64,000 nt of DNA from Fructobacillus americanaquae (GTDB taxonomy: Bacteria; Bacillota; Bacilli; Lactobacillales; Lactobacillaceae): assembly GCF_024029775.1 (NCBI RefSeq), contig NZ_CP097122.1, positions 1,117,001-1,181,000 on the forward strand, read 5' to 3'. The position numbers and the translations under genes are program-made. The notes beneath the pieces were generated by a model. It saw nothing but the letters and a program-made list of their open reading frames with translations, was not told where the DNA came from and did no database searches. Below are positions 53,666 through 62,288 of the stretch, in pieces (position 1 is the stretch's first letter; each line of letters opens with the position of its first letter).

Positions 53666-53994
53666 GTCTCTAAATACTGGTATAAAGGCATTTGTAGAAC
53701 TTTTTTATTTTCGACAGTTTTCGTCAATATACCCTGATTTTTAGACCATTTAGACCAAATTTAGGCCAAAATAAGCTAATTATAAAAAAGAGATGTACAT
53801 GCTTAGCATTTTTATAATCTCCTTCATAAGTTTGACCAAGATAGCTTAGCTACTAACATGGTCAAAAATTCTCGCAGATTATTACCTGGCGAATAATTCG
53901 CCGATCCTTTTTTCAATTGTCCTTGCTCTTTTTCTAATTGTGTTATAATTGGCACAATCATTCGAGCGAATGATGGAATAGGAGATACAAAATC
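53666..53994. other. Non-coding region upstream of the SemiSWEET gene, with two palindromes
   Basis: No gene is seen. GGCGAATaATTCGCC (53888-53902) is a perfect 7-1-7 repeat followed by a T run. ATCATTCG-ag-CGAATGAT (53957-53974) is a perfect 8-2-8 repeat just after a TATAAT (53944-53949), where transcription of the next gene should begin. tttagacca occurs twice near 53735-53755 and once upstream of the tRNA. Confidence 0.5.
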
Positions 53995-54314
53995 ATGGGC
54001 ATGCGTGTTGATAATTATGTTTCATCAGAAGAAAAAAACAGGTAGATGAGAAGCGGATTAAGATGTTGAAGATCTTTTCTAAGGTCGCAACCGTGATGAA
54101 CATCTTGATGTACGTTTCATACTTTCCACAGATTGTTTCTAACTTTAGTGGGAATCCAGTTAACTGGCTCCAACCAGCCGTTGCGATGGTCAATGCTACG
54201 CTATGGACTGGTTATGGTTGGCTGAAAACTTATAAGGATTGGCCAATCATCATTTCCAACGTTCCTGGAATCTTCTTCGGAGCGATTACGTTCATCACAG
54301 TATTTATTCATTAA
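53995..54314 (+). CDS. SemiSWEET (PQ-loop) sugar transporter with frameshifted N-terminus
   Basis: SemiSWEETs are three-helix sugar facilitators that act as dimers. The conserved part runs from the ATG at 54063: ATVMNILMYVSYFPQIVSNF (PQ motif), NATLWTGYGWLKTYKDWPI and NVPGIFFGAIT. The likely natural start is the ATG at 53995 behind ataggagata; that frame encodes 16 residues (ending SEEKNR) and stops at 54043. Re-reading one base at the A7 run (54032-54038) gives SEEKKQVDEKRIKM in frame with the rest. Translation may restart at 54063, giving all three helices, or use slippage; it may also be a sequencing or real deletion. Confidence 0.8.
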
Positions 54315-54316
54315 AA

Positions 54317-54347
54317 AAACAAAAGTCGCCATTGGCGTCTTTTTTTA
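54317..54347 (+). terminator. Terminator after the SemiSWEET gene
   Basis: Stem AAAAGTCGCC/GGCGTCTTTT with one mismatch and a seven-T tail. The 54348-54556 gap before recG shows no gene. Confidence 0.8.
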
Positions 54348-54556
54348 TGGTTAAAAATGAGATGGTCAGTGCTTCTCTGACTAGCAATGATAGAAAAACA
54401 AGACAAAAAAAATTGGCGGATTTCCTTTTGATTTTGTTGGCAAAAGTGACTGGGTTATTGCCAAAGAGATGATGACCTGCTTACTAGCGGAGGCGATATT
54501 TCCTTTCACTCTTGAAAATGGTAAAATATTGTTTATCAAAAAGAGGGGATAGACTC

Positions 54557-56590
54557 ATGTCATTGGCTTTAGAAGACCCGGTTTCAGCACTGTCCGGTGT
54601 CGGGGAAAAGAGACAAGCTGCGTTACGCGACTTGGGTATTTTTACAATCGAAGACTTGTTGACTTACTATCCTTTTCGCTACGAGGACTTGGGGGCAAGG
54701 CGACCATCCGAAACACTTGATGGGGAAAAGGTCACGTTCAAAGGGGTTGTTTCCACACCCGCCGTGGTTCGCCGCTTTGGAAAACGGTCGCAAACCGTTT
54801 TAGGGCTGTTGATTGACCGTGAAAATATTCGCGTAACCTTCTTTAACCAGCCCTGGGTTGCTAAAAACATTGAAGTCGGACAAGAAGTTGCCGTTTATGG
54901 AACCTATAACGCAGCCAAGGCGGCCCTATCTGCTATCAAATTAGTTCCGGCCACAACCGATGCCTTGGATCCAATTTATCCGGCCTCCAAGGGGGTCAAG
55001 GCGAAGACAATTGCTGACTTGGTTGAGCAGGCCTGGGGGCAATTGCGCGGACAGATGCCAAACCTGGTGCCGCAACACTTACGTGACAAGTATCGTCTGC
55101 TTGACAAAAATCAGCAAATCGAGTGGGCTCATTTTCCTAAGGATTCAGCGGAAGCCAAGGCCGGTCGTCGGTCGGCTGCCTTTGAAGAGTTCTTTATCTT
55201 TCAGATGCGCCTTCAATTAATTAAACAGGCGGACCAAGCCTTTGGTGGTCAACCACTTCATTATGATAAAGAGGCGGTTTTCACATTGATAGACCGCCTT
55301 CCTTATGAGTTAACCGCTGCTCAAAAGCGAGTGGTCGGCGAAATTTTAGCCGACCAACACGACGGACGACACATGAATCGTCTCCTACAAGGAGATGTTG
55401 GTTCTGGAAAAACGGTAGTGGCAGCCATCGCCATGTATGCAACGGTGACTGCTGGCTGTCAGGCAGCCTTAATGGCGCCAACTGAAATTCTGGCTCAGCA
55501 ACATGCTAAGAGTCTGGCAAAGCTCTTTGACCAAGCGGGGATTGACCTGCGGGTGGAACTGTTGACTTCCGGCCTGAAGGCTGGCCAGCGCCGTCAAATT
55601 TTAGCCGATTTAACTAATGGCGAAATTGACATTGTTGTTGGTACCCACGCTCTGGTGCAAGATGACGTTTACTTCCATCACCTCGGTTTAGCAGTCATCG
55701 ATGAACAACACCGTTTTGGTGTGAAGCAGCGATCAAAGTTGCGTGAAGGGGGAATGAACCCTGACATCCTGGCCATGACGGCGACACCCATTCCCAGGAC
55801 CTTGTCTATTACAGCCTATGGCGAAATGGAAGTTTCCGTGATTGATGAATTGCCAGCTGGACGGAAACAGATTATGACGAGTCAGCTTTCTCAAAGACAG
55901 TTTGACCAGGCTCTGGCCTTAATGAAGGCGGAATTGGCTAAGGGGGCCCAGGCGTATGTCGTCACGCCCTTGATTGAAGAATCTGAGACTTTGGATGTCC
56001 AAAACGTTACCGAAGTATACCAGCGCTTACAGGTGGCCTTACCGGACTATACGGTTGGACTTTTACATGGCCGGTTGAAAAAAGACGACAAGGACACCTT
56101 GATGCAGGGTTTCAAGGACAATCAGGTTCAAGTTTTGGTTGCGACAACTGTTGTTGAGGTTGGGGTCGATGTGCCCAATGCTTCAATTATGTTAATATTA
56201 GATGCTGACCGTTTTGGTTTGGCCCAGCTCCATCAATTGCGGGGCCGGGTTGGCCGCGGCGACCGCCAGTCTTATACGGTTTTAGTGGCCGATCCTAAGA
56301 CCGACTATGGTAAGGAACGACTCAAGGCCTTGGTCGATACAACCGACGGCTTTGAATTGGCTCAGCGCGACTTGGAGTTACGGGGCGCAGGTGATATTTT
56401 AGGGACGAAGCAGTCGGGGATGCCTGAATTTCAGGTGGGCGATCCGGTCAAGGATTTGACGATGTTGACCATTGCCCAACAGGAAGCCTTAAGCCTGGTG
56501 CGTGAGTCTGAATGGGATAACCAGGTGGATAATCAGCCCCTCGTAAACTACTTATCCAAAACCATGGCGCAGTTCCGCCATTTTGATTAG
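54557..56590 (+). CDS. recG: ATP-dependent DNA helicase RecG
   Basis: Branch-migration helicase that processes stalled forks and recombination intermediates. The N-terminal wedge/OB domain spans residues ~1-160 (FTIEDLLTYYPFRYEDL), Walker A LLQGDVGSGKTVVAAIAM near residue 278, motif II VIDEQHRFGVKQR, motif III TATPIPRT, motif V/VI VEVGVDVPNASIM and QLRGRVGRGDRQSY, and the C-terminal TRG region. 677 residues from the ATG at 54557 (aagagggga upstream); an open extension upstream lacks support. It heads the conserved order recG-plsX-acpP. Confidence 0.97.
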   Translation: MSLALEDPVSALSGVGEKRQAALRDLGIFTIEDLLTYYPFRYEDLGARRPSETLDGEKVTFKGVVSTPAVVRRFGKRSQTVLGLLIDRENIRVTFFNQPWVAKNIEVGQEVAVYGTYNAAKAALSAIKLVPATTDALDPIYPASKGVKAKTIADLVEQAWGQLRGQMPNLVPQHLRDKYRLLDKNQQIEWAHFPKDSAEAKAGRRSAAFEEFFIFQMRLQLIKQADQAFGGQPLHYDKEAVFTLIDRLPYELTAAQKRVVGEILADQHDGRHMNRLLQGDVGSGKTVVAAIAMYATVTAGCQAALMAPTEILAQQHAKSLAKLFDQAGIDLRVELLTSGLKAGQRRQILADLTNGEIDIVVGTHALVQDDVYFHHLGLAVIDEQHRFGVKQRSKLREGGMNPDILAMTATPIPRTLSITAYGEMEVSVIDELPAGRKQIMTSQLSQRQFDQALALMKAELAKGAQAYVVTPLIEESETLDVQNVTEVYQRLQVALPDYTVGLLHGRLKKDDKDTLMQGFKDNQVQVLVATTVVEVGVDVPNASIMLILDADRFGLAQLHQLRGRVGRGDRQSYTVLVADPKTDYGKERLKALVDTTDGFELAQRDLELRGAGDILGTKQSGMPEFQVGDPVKDLTMLTIAQQEALSLVRESEWDNQVDNQPLVNYLSKTMAQFRHFD

Positions 56591-56629
56591 CAAATTTAAA
56601 AATAAGACGATAATTTTAGGAGAAAAATT

Positions 56630-57661
56630 GTGATTAAGATTGCCATTGATGCGATGGGGGGGGATTTTGCCCCCGATGAAATTGTTAAGGGAGTTGAAAT
56701 GGCCCGTGACCGTTATGCCGGTTTGGAATTTCAACTGTTTGGCACTGAAGCTAAGGTTCGTCCATTGATTAAAAATAGTGACCGAATTACGCTGATTGCA
56801 ACGACAGAGGAAATTGAGATGGGTGAAGAACCCGTGAAGGCAATGAAAAATAAGCCAGACTCTTCTTTGGTGCGCGCTGCAATGGCTGTAAAAAATGGAA
56901 CGGCCGATGCCTTGTTCTCTGCTGGAAATACCGGTGCCATCCTGTCTTCTGCCATCTTTATTGTCGGCCGGATTAAGGGCGTTGACCGTCCGGCCTTGGC
57001 TTCTGCTATTCCATCATTTGGTGGTCCCAATGATTCATTTGTTTTCATGGACTTGGGAGCCAATGCTGAAAATAAGCCAGCGCACCTTTATCAATATGGT
57101 ATTTTGGGTAGCTTCTATGCTCAGTCTGTTATGGGGATTCAAAATCCCCGTGTTCGTTTATTAAATAACGGGGGCGAAGAAGACAAAGGAGATGAAACCC
57201 ACAAGGCAGCTCACCAGTTGATGAAGCAGGCAACTGCCTTTAATTTCTTAGGCAATGTTGAGGCCCGTGAAATTCTGGAAGGTACCGCCGATGTTGTTGT
57301 CGCCGATGGTTTTTCAGGAAATGCTGCTTTGAAGGCCATGGAAGGAACAGCTTTGACGATGATGGACCAATTGAAGGATTCTATCAAATCAGCCGGATTT
57401 CGTGGGCTGTTGGGCGCCCTCATGATGAAGCCAGCCTTGCGCTCCTTGAAGCATAAGATGGACTTTAATGAACAGGGTGGTGCCGTGGTCTTGGGTGTGA
57501 AGGCACCCGTGGTTAAGACCCATGGTTCGGCCAAGGCTAATGCTGTCGCCAACACGATGGGCCAGATTCAAACGATGGTTCAAGAAAACTTGGTTGAAAA
57601 GACCACGAACTTTATTAAAGAAAATGCCGACGCTTTGAAGGCAAAGAAGATTGAAAAATAA
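56630..57661 (+). CDS. plsX: Phosphate acyltransferase PlsX
   Basis: Converts acyl-ACP to acyl phosphate for membrane phospholipid synthesis. The GTG start (56630) follows ttaggagaaaaatt. The N-terminus IKIAIDAMGGDFAPDEIVKG is diagnostic, as are LFSAGNTGAILSSAIFIVGRIKGVDRPALA and VADGFSGNAALKAMEG. The length of 343 is normal. It lies 40 bp after recG and 64 bp before acpP, which supplies its acyl donor. Confidence 0.97.
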   Translation: MIKIAIDAMGGDFAPDEIVKGVEMARDRYAGLEFQLFGTEAKVRPLIKNSDRITLIATTEEIEMGEEPVKAMKNKPDSSLVRAAMAVKNGTADALFSAGNTGAILSSAIFIVGRIKGVDRPALASAIPSFGGPNDSFVFMDLGANAENKPAHLYQYGILGSFYAQSVMGIQNPRVRLLNNGGEEDKGDETHKAAHQLMKQATAFNFLGNVEAREILEGTADVVVADGFSGNAALKAMEGTALTMMDQLKDSIKSAGFRGLLGALMMKPALRSLKHKMDFNEQGGAVVLGVKAPVVKTHGSAKANAVANTMGQIQTMVQENLVEKTTNFIKENADALKAKKIEK

Positions 57662-57724
57662 AAATCAGCTTGACGGTCGTGAGTGCTATTGATCACGCAC
57701 CGCTAACTGCTGAGGGAGTAACAA

Positions 57725-57973
57725 ATGGCATTTACAAAAGAACAGATTTATGACCGGTTAGCAAAGGAAGCCGCCCAACGGTTTTCATTAAAGGCTGAGA
57801 AGGTTAGTCCCAATCTGAACTTTGCTCAGGATACATCGGCTGATTCAATTGACGTGGTTGAGTTGGTCTTAGAGGTTGAAGATGAATATAACATGGAAAT
57901 TCCAGACGAAGCGTTGGATTCCTTGACGACGTTACAAAAGGTCGTGGATTACGTCTATGTTCACCAGGCGTAA
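57725..57973 (+). CDS. acpP: Acyl carrier protein
   Basis: An 82-residue acyl carrier for fatty acid and phospholipid synthesis. The phosphopantetheine Ser is in DTSADSIDVVELVLEVEDEYN near residue 40 (DSI rather than the common DSL). An acidic helical protein, typical of the family. Its ATG follows tgagggag. It works directly with PlsX encoded just upstream. The SprT-like gene overlaps its end by 17 bp. Confidence 0.94.
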   Translation: MAFTKEQIYDRLAKEAAQRFSLKAEKVSPNLNFAQDTSADSIDVVELVLEVEDEYNMEIPDEALDSLTTLQKVVDYVYVHQA

Positions 57974-58598
57974 TCGTCAACAGGTTCGCGCGGGGATGCA
58001 AGCTTCACGGCCGACAGCTGCATACCGAAAATCAGCAGCGGCTAAAGGAAGTGAGCTTGGTCGTGGCTTTGAATCAGCAGAGCTAAGGCAAGACGATTTA
58101 CAGGCCTTTGTTGAAAAGGTTTCTTTAGAGTCCTTTGGCCGGCCGTTTAGGCACCAAGCAATCTATAATAATCGGTTGCAAACAACCGGTGGTCGCTACC
58201 ATCTGGCTGATCATCATATTGACTTTAACCCGAAGATGGTGCACCAGGATGATTTTATCGGGGTTGTCAAGCACGAACTAACCCATTACCACCTCCACCT
58301 GGCGCACCGAGGCTACCAGCATAAGGATGCTGACTTCAAGTCCCTCTTGCAGCAGGTCGGTGGGTCACGCTATGCACCAGCTTTGGGGCCGACAAAACAG
58401 CAGACCGTGAAGTGGCATTATCGTTGCCAAAACGGTCACGATTTTTATCGCAAACGACGAGTGGATACGAAAAAATACCGCTGTGGTCAGTGTCGAACGC
58501 AACTGACCTTGGTTGAGAATGCGTTAGTTCTTGAAAAAATTGGTCATGAGACCATCATTTTTGCTGAATCAAAGGAAAGAAACCATGACCTTACTTAA
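57957..58598 (+). CDS. SprT-like zinc metalloprotease-family protein
   Basis: A 213-residue SprT/YdcK-like protein. The zinc motif HELTHYHLHLAHRGYQHKDADFK lies near residue 104; the C-terminal zinc ribbon has CQNGHDF and CGQCRTQLTL. The N-terminal ~40 residues (basic, Ala/Arg-rich) precede the usual family start (QAFVEKVSLESFGRPF), so the start may be downstream, e.g. the ATG at 57996. The 17-bp overlap with acpP supports the longer form. Its substrate is unknown. Confidence 0.85.
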   Translation: MFTRRNRQQVRAGMQASRPTAAYRKSAAAKGSELGRGFESAELRQDDLQAFVEKVSLESFGRPFRHQAIYNNRLQTTGGRYHLADHHIDFNPKMVHQDDFIGVVKHELTHYHLHLAHRGYQHKDADFKSLLQQVGGSRYAPALGPTKQQTVKWHYRCQNGHDFYRKRRVDTKKYRCGQCRTQLTLVENALVLEKIGHETIIFAESKERNHDLT

Positions 58599-58799
58599 AG
58601 TTGGCTGGAGTTTGCTCATTTTACTGGCCTACCCAATTGTATTTTTATGGGCAACTAACCATGGTTGGCCAACCTGGCTGACCCTTGTTGCCGCATTTTT
58701 TTAATGCTTGTTGGTAGCTTGGGCTTTATGGGCATTGCTTACTGGCGATACCGTCAACAAGAATTGGTTGATACGCACCAAGATGAAAATGACTTGTAA
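58585..58799 (+). pseudogene. Split gene for a small two-helix membrane protein
   Basis: From the ATG at 58585 (aaaggaaag upstream, overlapping the SprT gene), one frame encodes a 39-residue hydrophobic peptide (TLLKVGWSLLILLAYPIVFL...) that stops at 58702-58704 just after a T7 run. An adjacent frame from 58704 continues with MLVGSLGFMGIAYWRYRQQ to a stop at 58797. One more T in the run (58696-58702) would join both into a ~71-residue protein with two helices and an acidic tail. No family recognised. Confidence 0.65.
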
Positions 58800-58813
58800 T
58801 ATAAATGAAAGTG

Positions 58814-58853
58814 AAAAGGCCGTGTAAGCGTTTGCACAAGCGGCCTTTTTTTG
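58814..58853 (+). terminator. Terminator after the sprT region, with a cre site in its loop
   Basis: Stem AAAAGGCCG/CGGCCTTTT with a seven-T tail; the loop contains the cre-like sequence and -35 box of the ccpA promoter. Confidence 0.85.
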
Positions 58854-58860
58854 CTATGAT
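58823..58860 (+). promoter_or_regulatory. ccpA promoter with overlapping cre site
   Basis: A -35 TTGCAC (58832-58837) and a -10 TATGAT (58855-58860) are separated by exactly 17 bp. TGTAAGCGTTTGCA (58823-58836) matches the cre consensus except for one position (G for W) and overlaps the -35 box, so CcpA probably represses its own gene. Confidence 0.7.
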
Positions 58861-58898
58861 TGAATTTTAGAAGAGGCTTTATATAAGGAGTTATGGCG

Positions 58899-59915
58899 AT
58901 GGCAGAGCAAAAGAAAAACGCAACAATTTATGATGTCGCCGAAAAGGTTGGGGTTTCACTGGCCACTGTTTCCCGAGTTGTTAATGGTAATGATAATGTA
59001 CGTCAGTCAACCAGAGACAAAGTATTGAAGGCAATCGATGAGCTAGGCTACCAGCCCAATGCGGTAGCCCGTGGCTTAGCTTCCAAGAAAACAACCACGA
59101 TTGGTGTTGTGATGCCGGATGTGACGAATATTTTTTATTCTGAATTGACTCGTGGTGTTGATGACATTGCCCAAATGTACCAATACGATGCTTTGCTAAC
59201 GAATACTGATGATGAACAGGACCGGGCGGTTACTGCCATTAAGAACTTGTTAACGAAGCAGGTGGACGGTATTATTTATATGGGAACCAAGCTTTCAACT
59301 CCAGTTATGTCAGTGATTCAATCAGCTGGGGTGCCAATTGTCTTGGCTGGATCAGTGGCAGAGAATGAGGCTTTACCATCTGTCAATATCGATTATGTGA
59401 CCGCCTTTGAAACGGTCACATCAAAGTTGCTCGCCCGCGGCCATCGAAGAATTGCCCTGGTCCTTGGTTCAAGGGATCGAGCAATTGATCAAGATTTTCG
59501 TTTGGTTGGTTATCAACGTGCTTTGCAAGAAGCAGGAATTGACTACGATGATCAACTCGTTTTTGCTAAGGCACGGACCTATGAGGCCGGTCAGCTACAA
59601 GCTGCGGATTTAATGGACCAGAACGTGACGGCCGTGGTTGCTTACGATGACGAAATTGCTGTCTCCGTCTTAAACTATTACCAGGACCACGGATACAAGG
59701 TGCCAGAAGACTTGGAGATTGTGACATCAAACAACACGAATTTTTCAATTGTTTCTCGACCGGAGCTTTCATCAATTAACCAGCCTAAGTACGATATTGG
59801 CGCAGTTGCTATGCGAATGTTAACGAAGTTAATGAATGGTGAAAAATTAAAGGAAACACAAATTAAGTTGCCATACACGTTGATTAGTCGAGGATCGACA
59901 AGAACTCAATCATGA
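58899..59915 (+). CDS. ccpA: Catabolite control protein A
   Basis: LacI-family global regulator that, with HPr(Ser-P), binds cre sites. The HTH ATIYDVAEKVGVSLATVSRVVNG is at the N-terminus; the hinge region reads GYQPNAVARGLASKKTTTIGVV, typical of CcpA, followed by the effector domain through residue ~335. The ATG at 58899 (8 bases after aaggag) is better placed than the ATG at 58893. The length of 338 is standard. pepQ, its usual neighbour in lactobacilli, is absent here. Confidence 0.95.
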   Translation: MAEQKKNATIYDVAEKVGVSLATVSRVVNGNDNVRQSTRDKVLKAIDELGYQPNAVARGLASKKTTTIGVVMPDVTNIFYSELTRGVDDIAQMYQYDALLTNTDDEQDRAVTAIKNLLTKQVDGIIYMGTKLSTPVMSVIQSAGVPIVLAGSVAENEALPSVNIDYVTAFETVTSKLLARGHRRIALVLGSRDRAIDQDFRLVGYQRALQEAGIDYDDQLVFAKARTYEAGQLQAADLMDQNVTAVVAYDDEIAVSVLNYYQDHGYKVPEDLEIVTSNNTNFSIVSRPELSSINQPKYDIGAVAMRMLTKLMNGEKLKETQIKLPYTLISRGSTRTQS

Positions 59916-59919
59916 TTGC

Positions 59920-59947
59920 AGGAAATCCGTTCTAGGGTTCTTTTTTA
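59920..59947 (+). terminator. Weak terminator after ccpA
   Basis: A short imperfect hairpin (GGAAATCC/AGGGTTC) is followed by six T. Confidence 0.5.
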
Positions 59948-59968
59948 TTTAGAATAAATATAAATAAC

Positions 59969-59997
59969 TTGCCATTTTTAAATTTTTTCTATAAAAT
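59969..59997 (+). promoter_or_regulatory. Promoter of the MFS transporter gene
   Basis: A -35 TTGCCA (59969-59974), 17 bp, and a -10 TAAAAT (59992-59997). Confidence 0.6.
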
Positions 59998-60028
59998 AAA
60001 GTGATAATCAACAAAGGGGGAATTTTCC

Positions 60029-61381
60029 TTGAAAAATATGAAGCGTTTGTCGCCATTTTCATTGGTCTTGTTATTGACATCTTTTACGATGTCAATCTCA
60101 CAGTCGACGATGACGACAGCCTATCCAATTTTAATGAAGCAGTTTGGAATTAACGCTGCTAATGTCCAGTGGGTGACCTCTGGCTTTATGGTTGCTATGA
60201 CCTTAGTGATGCCGTTGTCGCCCTGGTTACTAGATAACATTCCGTTGAAAAAATTATTGAATTTAATCGTCGGTGTTTTTCTTATTGGAACGCTGTATGC
60301 AATGGTCACACCAAACTTTCTTGGTGTTGTGATTGGTCGCTTACTTGAAGGAGTCGCTGTTGGGGCACTTTTTCCAACTTACCAGGCGGTCATCCTGGAA
60401 AATACACCAAAGGATGGCCGTGGTGTGGCGATGGGGACCGTTGGTCTGGTCATGGGTTCAGCACTGGCCGTTGGTCCAATTGTTTCCGGTATCGTTTTGC
60501 AGTGGGGATCATGGCGGATTTTGTTTGGTTTATTCTTTATCGTTTTGCTGGTTTTGATTACCACAATGCAATCCAAGATTGAAAATACACACAAATTAGA
60601 GCCACGTAATTTTGACTTTTTGTCAGCCTTTCTTTTAATCGGCTTTGCGGGTATCCTCTACACAATCTCGGTTTTGCCCGCCACTGGTTGGAATTGGACA
60701 TTGAGGCTGATTTTACTACTTTCAGTTATTTTCTTGTTAACGTTTGTTATCCGCCAATGGAAGGAAGAAACACCCTTTTTGGATTTACGGGTTTTCAAGT
60801 ATCGGGGCTATTTACCGGCCATGTTGCTCACGGGAATGTCTTATTCTGGATTAATTACCGCGACGGTTTTGATGCCGTTGTACTTCCAAAAAGTTTATCA
60901 TCTGGTACCGGTTATCTCAGGTTTGTTGATGATTCCTGCGGCAGTCTTCTTGTCTTCTATGAACCCACGGGCTGGCCTGTTGCTCGAAAAGATTGGTCTG
61001 CGTCCCTTGGTCTTGCTCGGTTCAACGATGATGGTCTTAGGCTACTTGGACTTAGCTGTTTTTGGAACTAAGCACATGTTATTAGCCATCATCGGTGCCA
61101 TGCTCTTGGAGGGGGGGAACGCCTTCATCATGATGCCAGCGGTTACGGCTGCTAACAATGCCTTGCCTAAGCACCTGGTTTCCCACGGTACATCTATTAT
61201 TACGACTATGCGTCAGCTGATTGGGGCAACATCGATTTTGGTTGCCAGCATTCTGATTGGTGTGTTTATCAGGACAACTTCGTATGGAGCTGCTTTGAAT
61301 CACACGGCTGCCTGGTTTATTTTGGTTCCCTTGTCTGGCTACTTATTGGCCAGTCGGATTCGTGTACAAAAAGAAGATTAA
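60029..61381 (+). CDS. MFS multidrug-type efflux transporter (DHA2-like)
   Basis: A 450-residue MFS protein with about twelve to fourteen helices. Antiporter motif C is seen at GPIVSGIVLQWGSWRILF near residue 150, and motif A-like IGRLLEGVAVGALFPTYQAV near 100. It resembles drug:H+ antiporters of the EmrB/QacA group; the substrate is unknown. Start TTG (60029), well spaced from aaaggggg; the ATG nine bases later is too far from that site. Confidence 0.87.
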   Translation: MKNMKRLSPFSLVLLLTSFTMSISQSTMTTAYPILMKQFGINAANVQWVTSGFMVAMTLVMPLSPWLLDNIPLKKLLNLIVGVFLIGTLYAMVTPNFLGVVIGRLLEGVAVGALFPTYQAVILENTPKDGRGVAMGTVGLVMGSALAVGPIVSGIVLQWGSWRILFGLFFIVLLVLITTMQSKIENTHKLEPRNFDFLSAFLLIGFAGILYTISVLPATGWNWTLRLILLLSVIFLLTFVIRQWKEETPFLDLRVFKYRGYLPAMLLTGMSYSGLITATVLMPLYFQKVYHLVPVISGLLMIPAAVFLSSMNPRAGLLLEKIGLRPLVLLGSTMMVLGYLDLAVFGTKHMLLAIIGAMLLEGGNAFIMMPAVTAANNALPKHLVSHGTSIITTMRQLIGATSILVASILIGVFIRTTSYGAALNHTAAWFILVPLSGYLLASRIRVQKED

Positions 61382-61409
61382 AAATTAGAAAAAGGTTTGC
61401 CTTAATTTG

Positions 61410-61446
61410 AAGCCTGAAATTTGACAGACAAATTTCAGGCTTTTTA
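61410..61446 (+). terminator. Terminator after the MFS gene
   Basis: A perfect long stem AAGCCTGAAATTTG/CAAATTTCAGGCTT with a five-T tail. Confidence 0.93.
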
Positions 61447-61564
61447 TGTCATGGATTTTCCGTTTTAAAAGAAAATGATACTAGCTTTTAGGGCCATTAT
61501 CACGTAAAATAGGTTGGATAAGAAAAAATGATTGAGTGGGCTTTTTGGCCCCTTGGAGGCAATT

Positions 61565-62200
61565 TTGGCAAAGAAACCGTTACTAATTGGTATTACAGGT
61601 GGGTCTGGCTCTGGTAAGACCACCGTTTCCAAGGCGTTAATCACTCGTTTAAGTGCAAACCAGCCAGTTTTGTTGCAGCAAGACGTTTACTACAAGGACC
61701 AATCGGACAAGCCAATGTCTGAGCGGGTTAAAACGAACTATGATCATCCGGATTCGATTGAAACGGATCGATTCGTTGCTGATTTGGAAAAGTTGATTGA
61801 CTACCAGGCAATTGACATTCCAGTTTATGATTATGCACAGCATACGCGGTCAAGCGAAACGGTACATATTGAACCGGCCGATGTGATTATTGTTGATGGC
61901 GTTTTGCTTTTCAATGATGCTCGTGTTCGTCATTTGCTTGATTTGAAGGTCTTTGTTGCTACGGATGACGATATTCGTTTTATCCGCCGTCTTCAACGCG
62001 ATACGCATGAGCGTGGCCGGACAGTTGAAGGGGTGATTGAGCAATACTTGGCAACCGTTAAGCCGATGCATAATCAATTCGTTGAGCCAACAAAGCGTTA
62101 TGCAGACATTATCGTACCAGAAGGTGGTGCAAACTTTGTAGCAATCGATATGTTGATGAACCAGGCAATTGCGATGGTTGAAAAAGAAGAGCAAGAATAA
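61565..62200 (+). CDS. udk: Uridine kinase
   Basis: Phosphorylates uridine and cytidine for pyrimidine salvage. P-loop GITGGSGSGKTTVSKAL at the start, DHPDSIETDRF near residue 70 and the nucleoside-binding RRLQRDTHERGRTVEGVIEQY near 155. The TTG at 61565 follows ttggaggc with normal spacing and gives the usual ~211 residues; an in-frame upstream TTG at 61532 is less likely. In relatives udk is often next to greA or mltG; here it stands alone. Confidence 0.95.
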   Translation: MAKKPLLIGITGGSGSGKTTVSKALITRLSANQPVLLQQDVYYKDQSDKPMSERVKTNYDHPDSIETDRFVADLEKLIDYQAIDIPVYDYAQHTRSSETVHIEPADVIIVDGVLLFNDARVRHLLDLKVFVATDDDIRFIRRLQRDTHERGRTVEGVIEQYLATVKPMHNQFVEPTKRYADIIVPEGGANFVAIDMLMNQAIAMVEKEEQE

Positions 62201-62205
62201 CCAAT

Positions 62206-62240
62206 AAAAACGCACTGTTGATGAAACAGTGCGTTTTTTA
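62206..62240. terminator. Bidirectional terminator between udk and rpiR-like gene
   Basis: Stem AAAAACGCACTGTT/AACAGTGCGTTTTTT between convergent genes, with runs on both sides. Confidence 0.9.
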
Positions 62241-62288
62241 TTGACTAATGCTGATTTTTGCAGCGGCAAATTGTTCCGTGCAGTCTGA

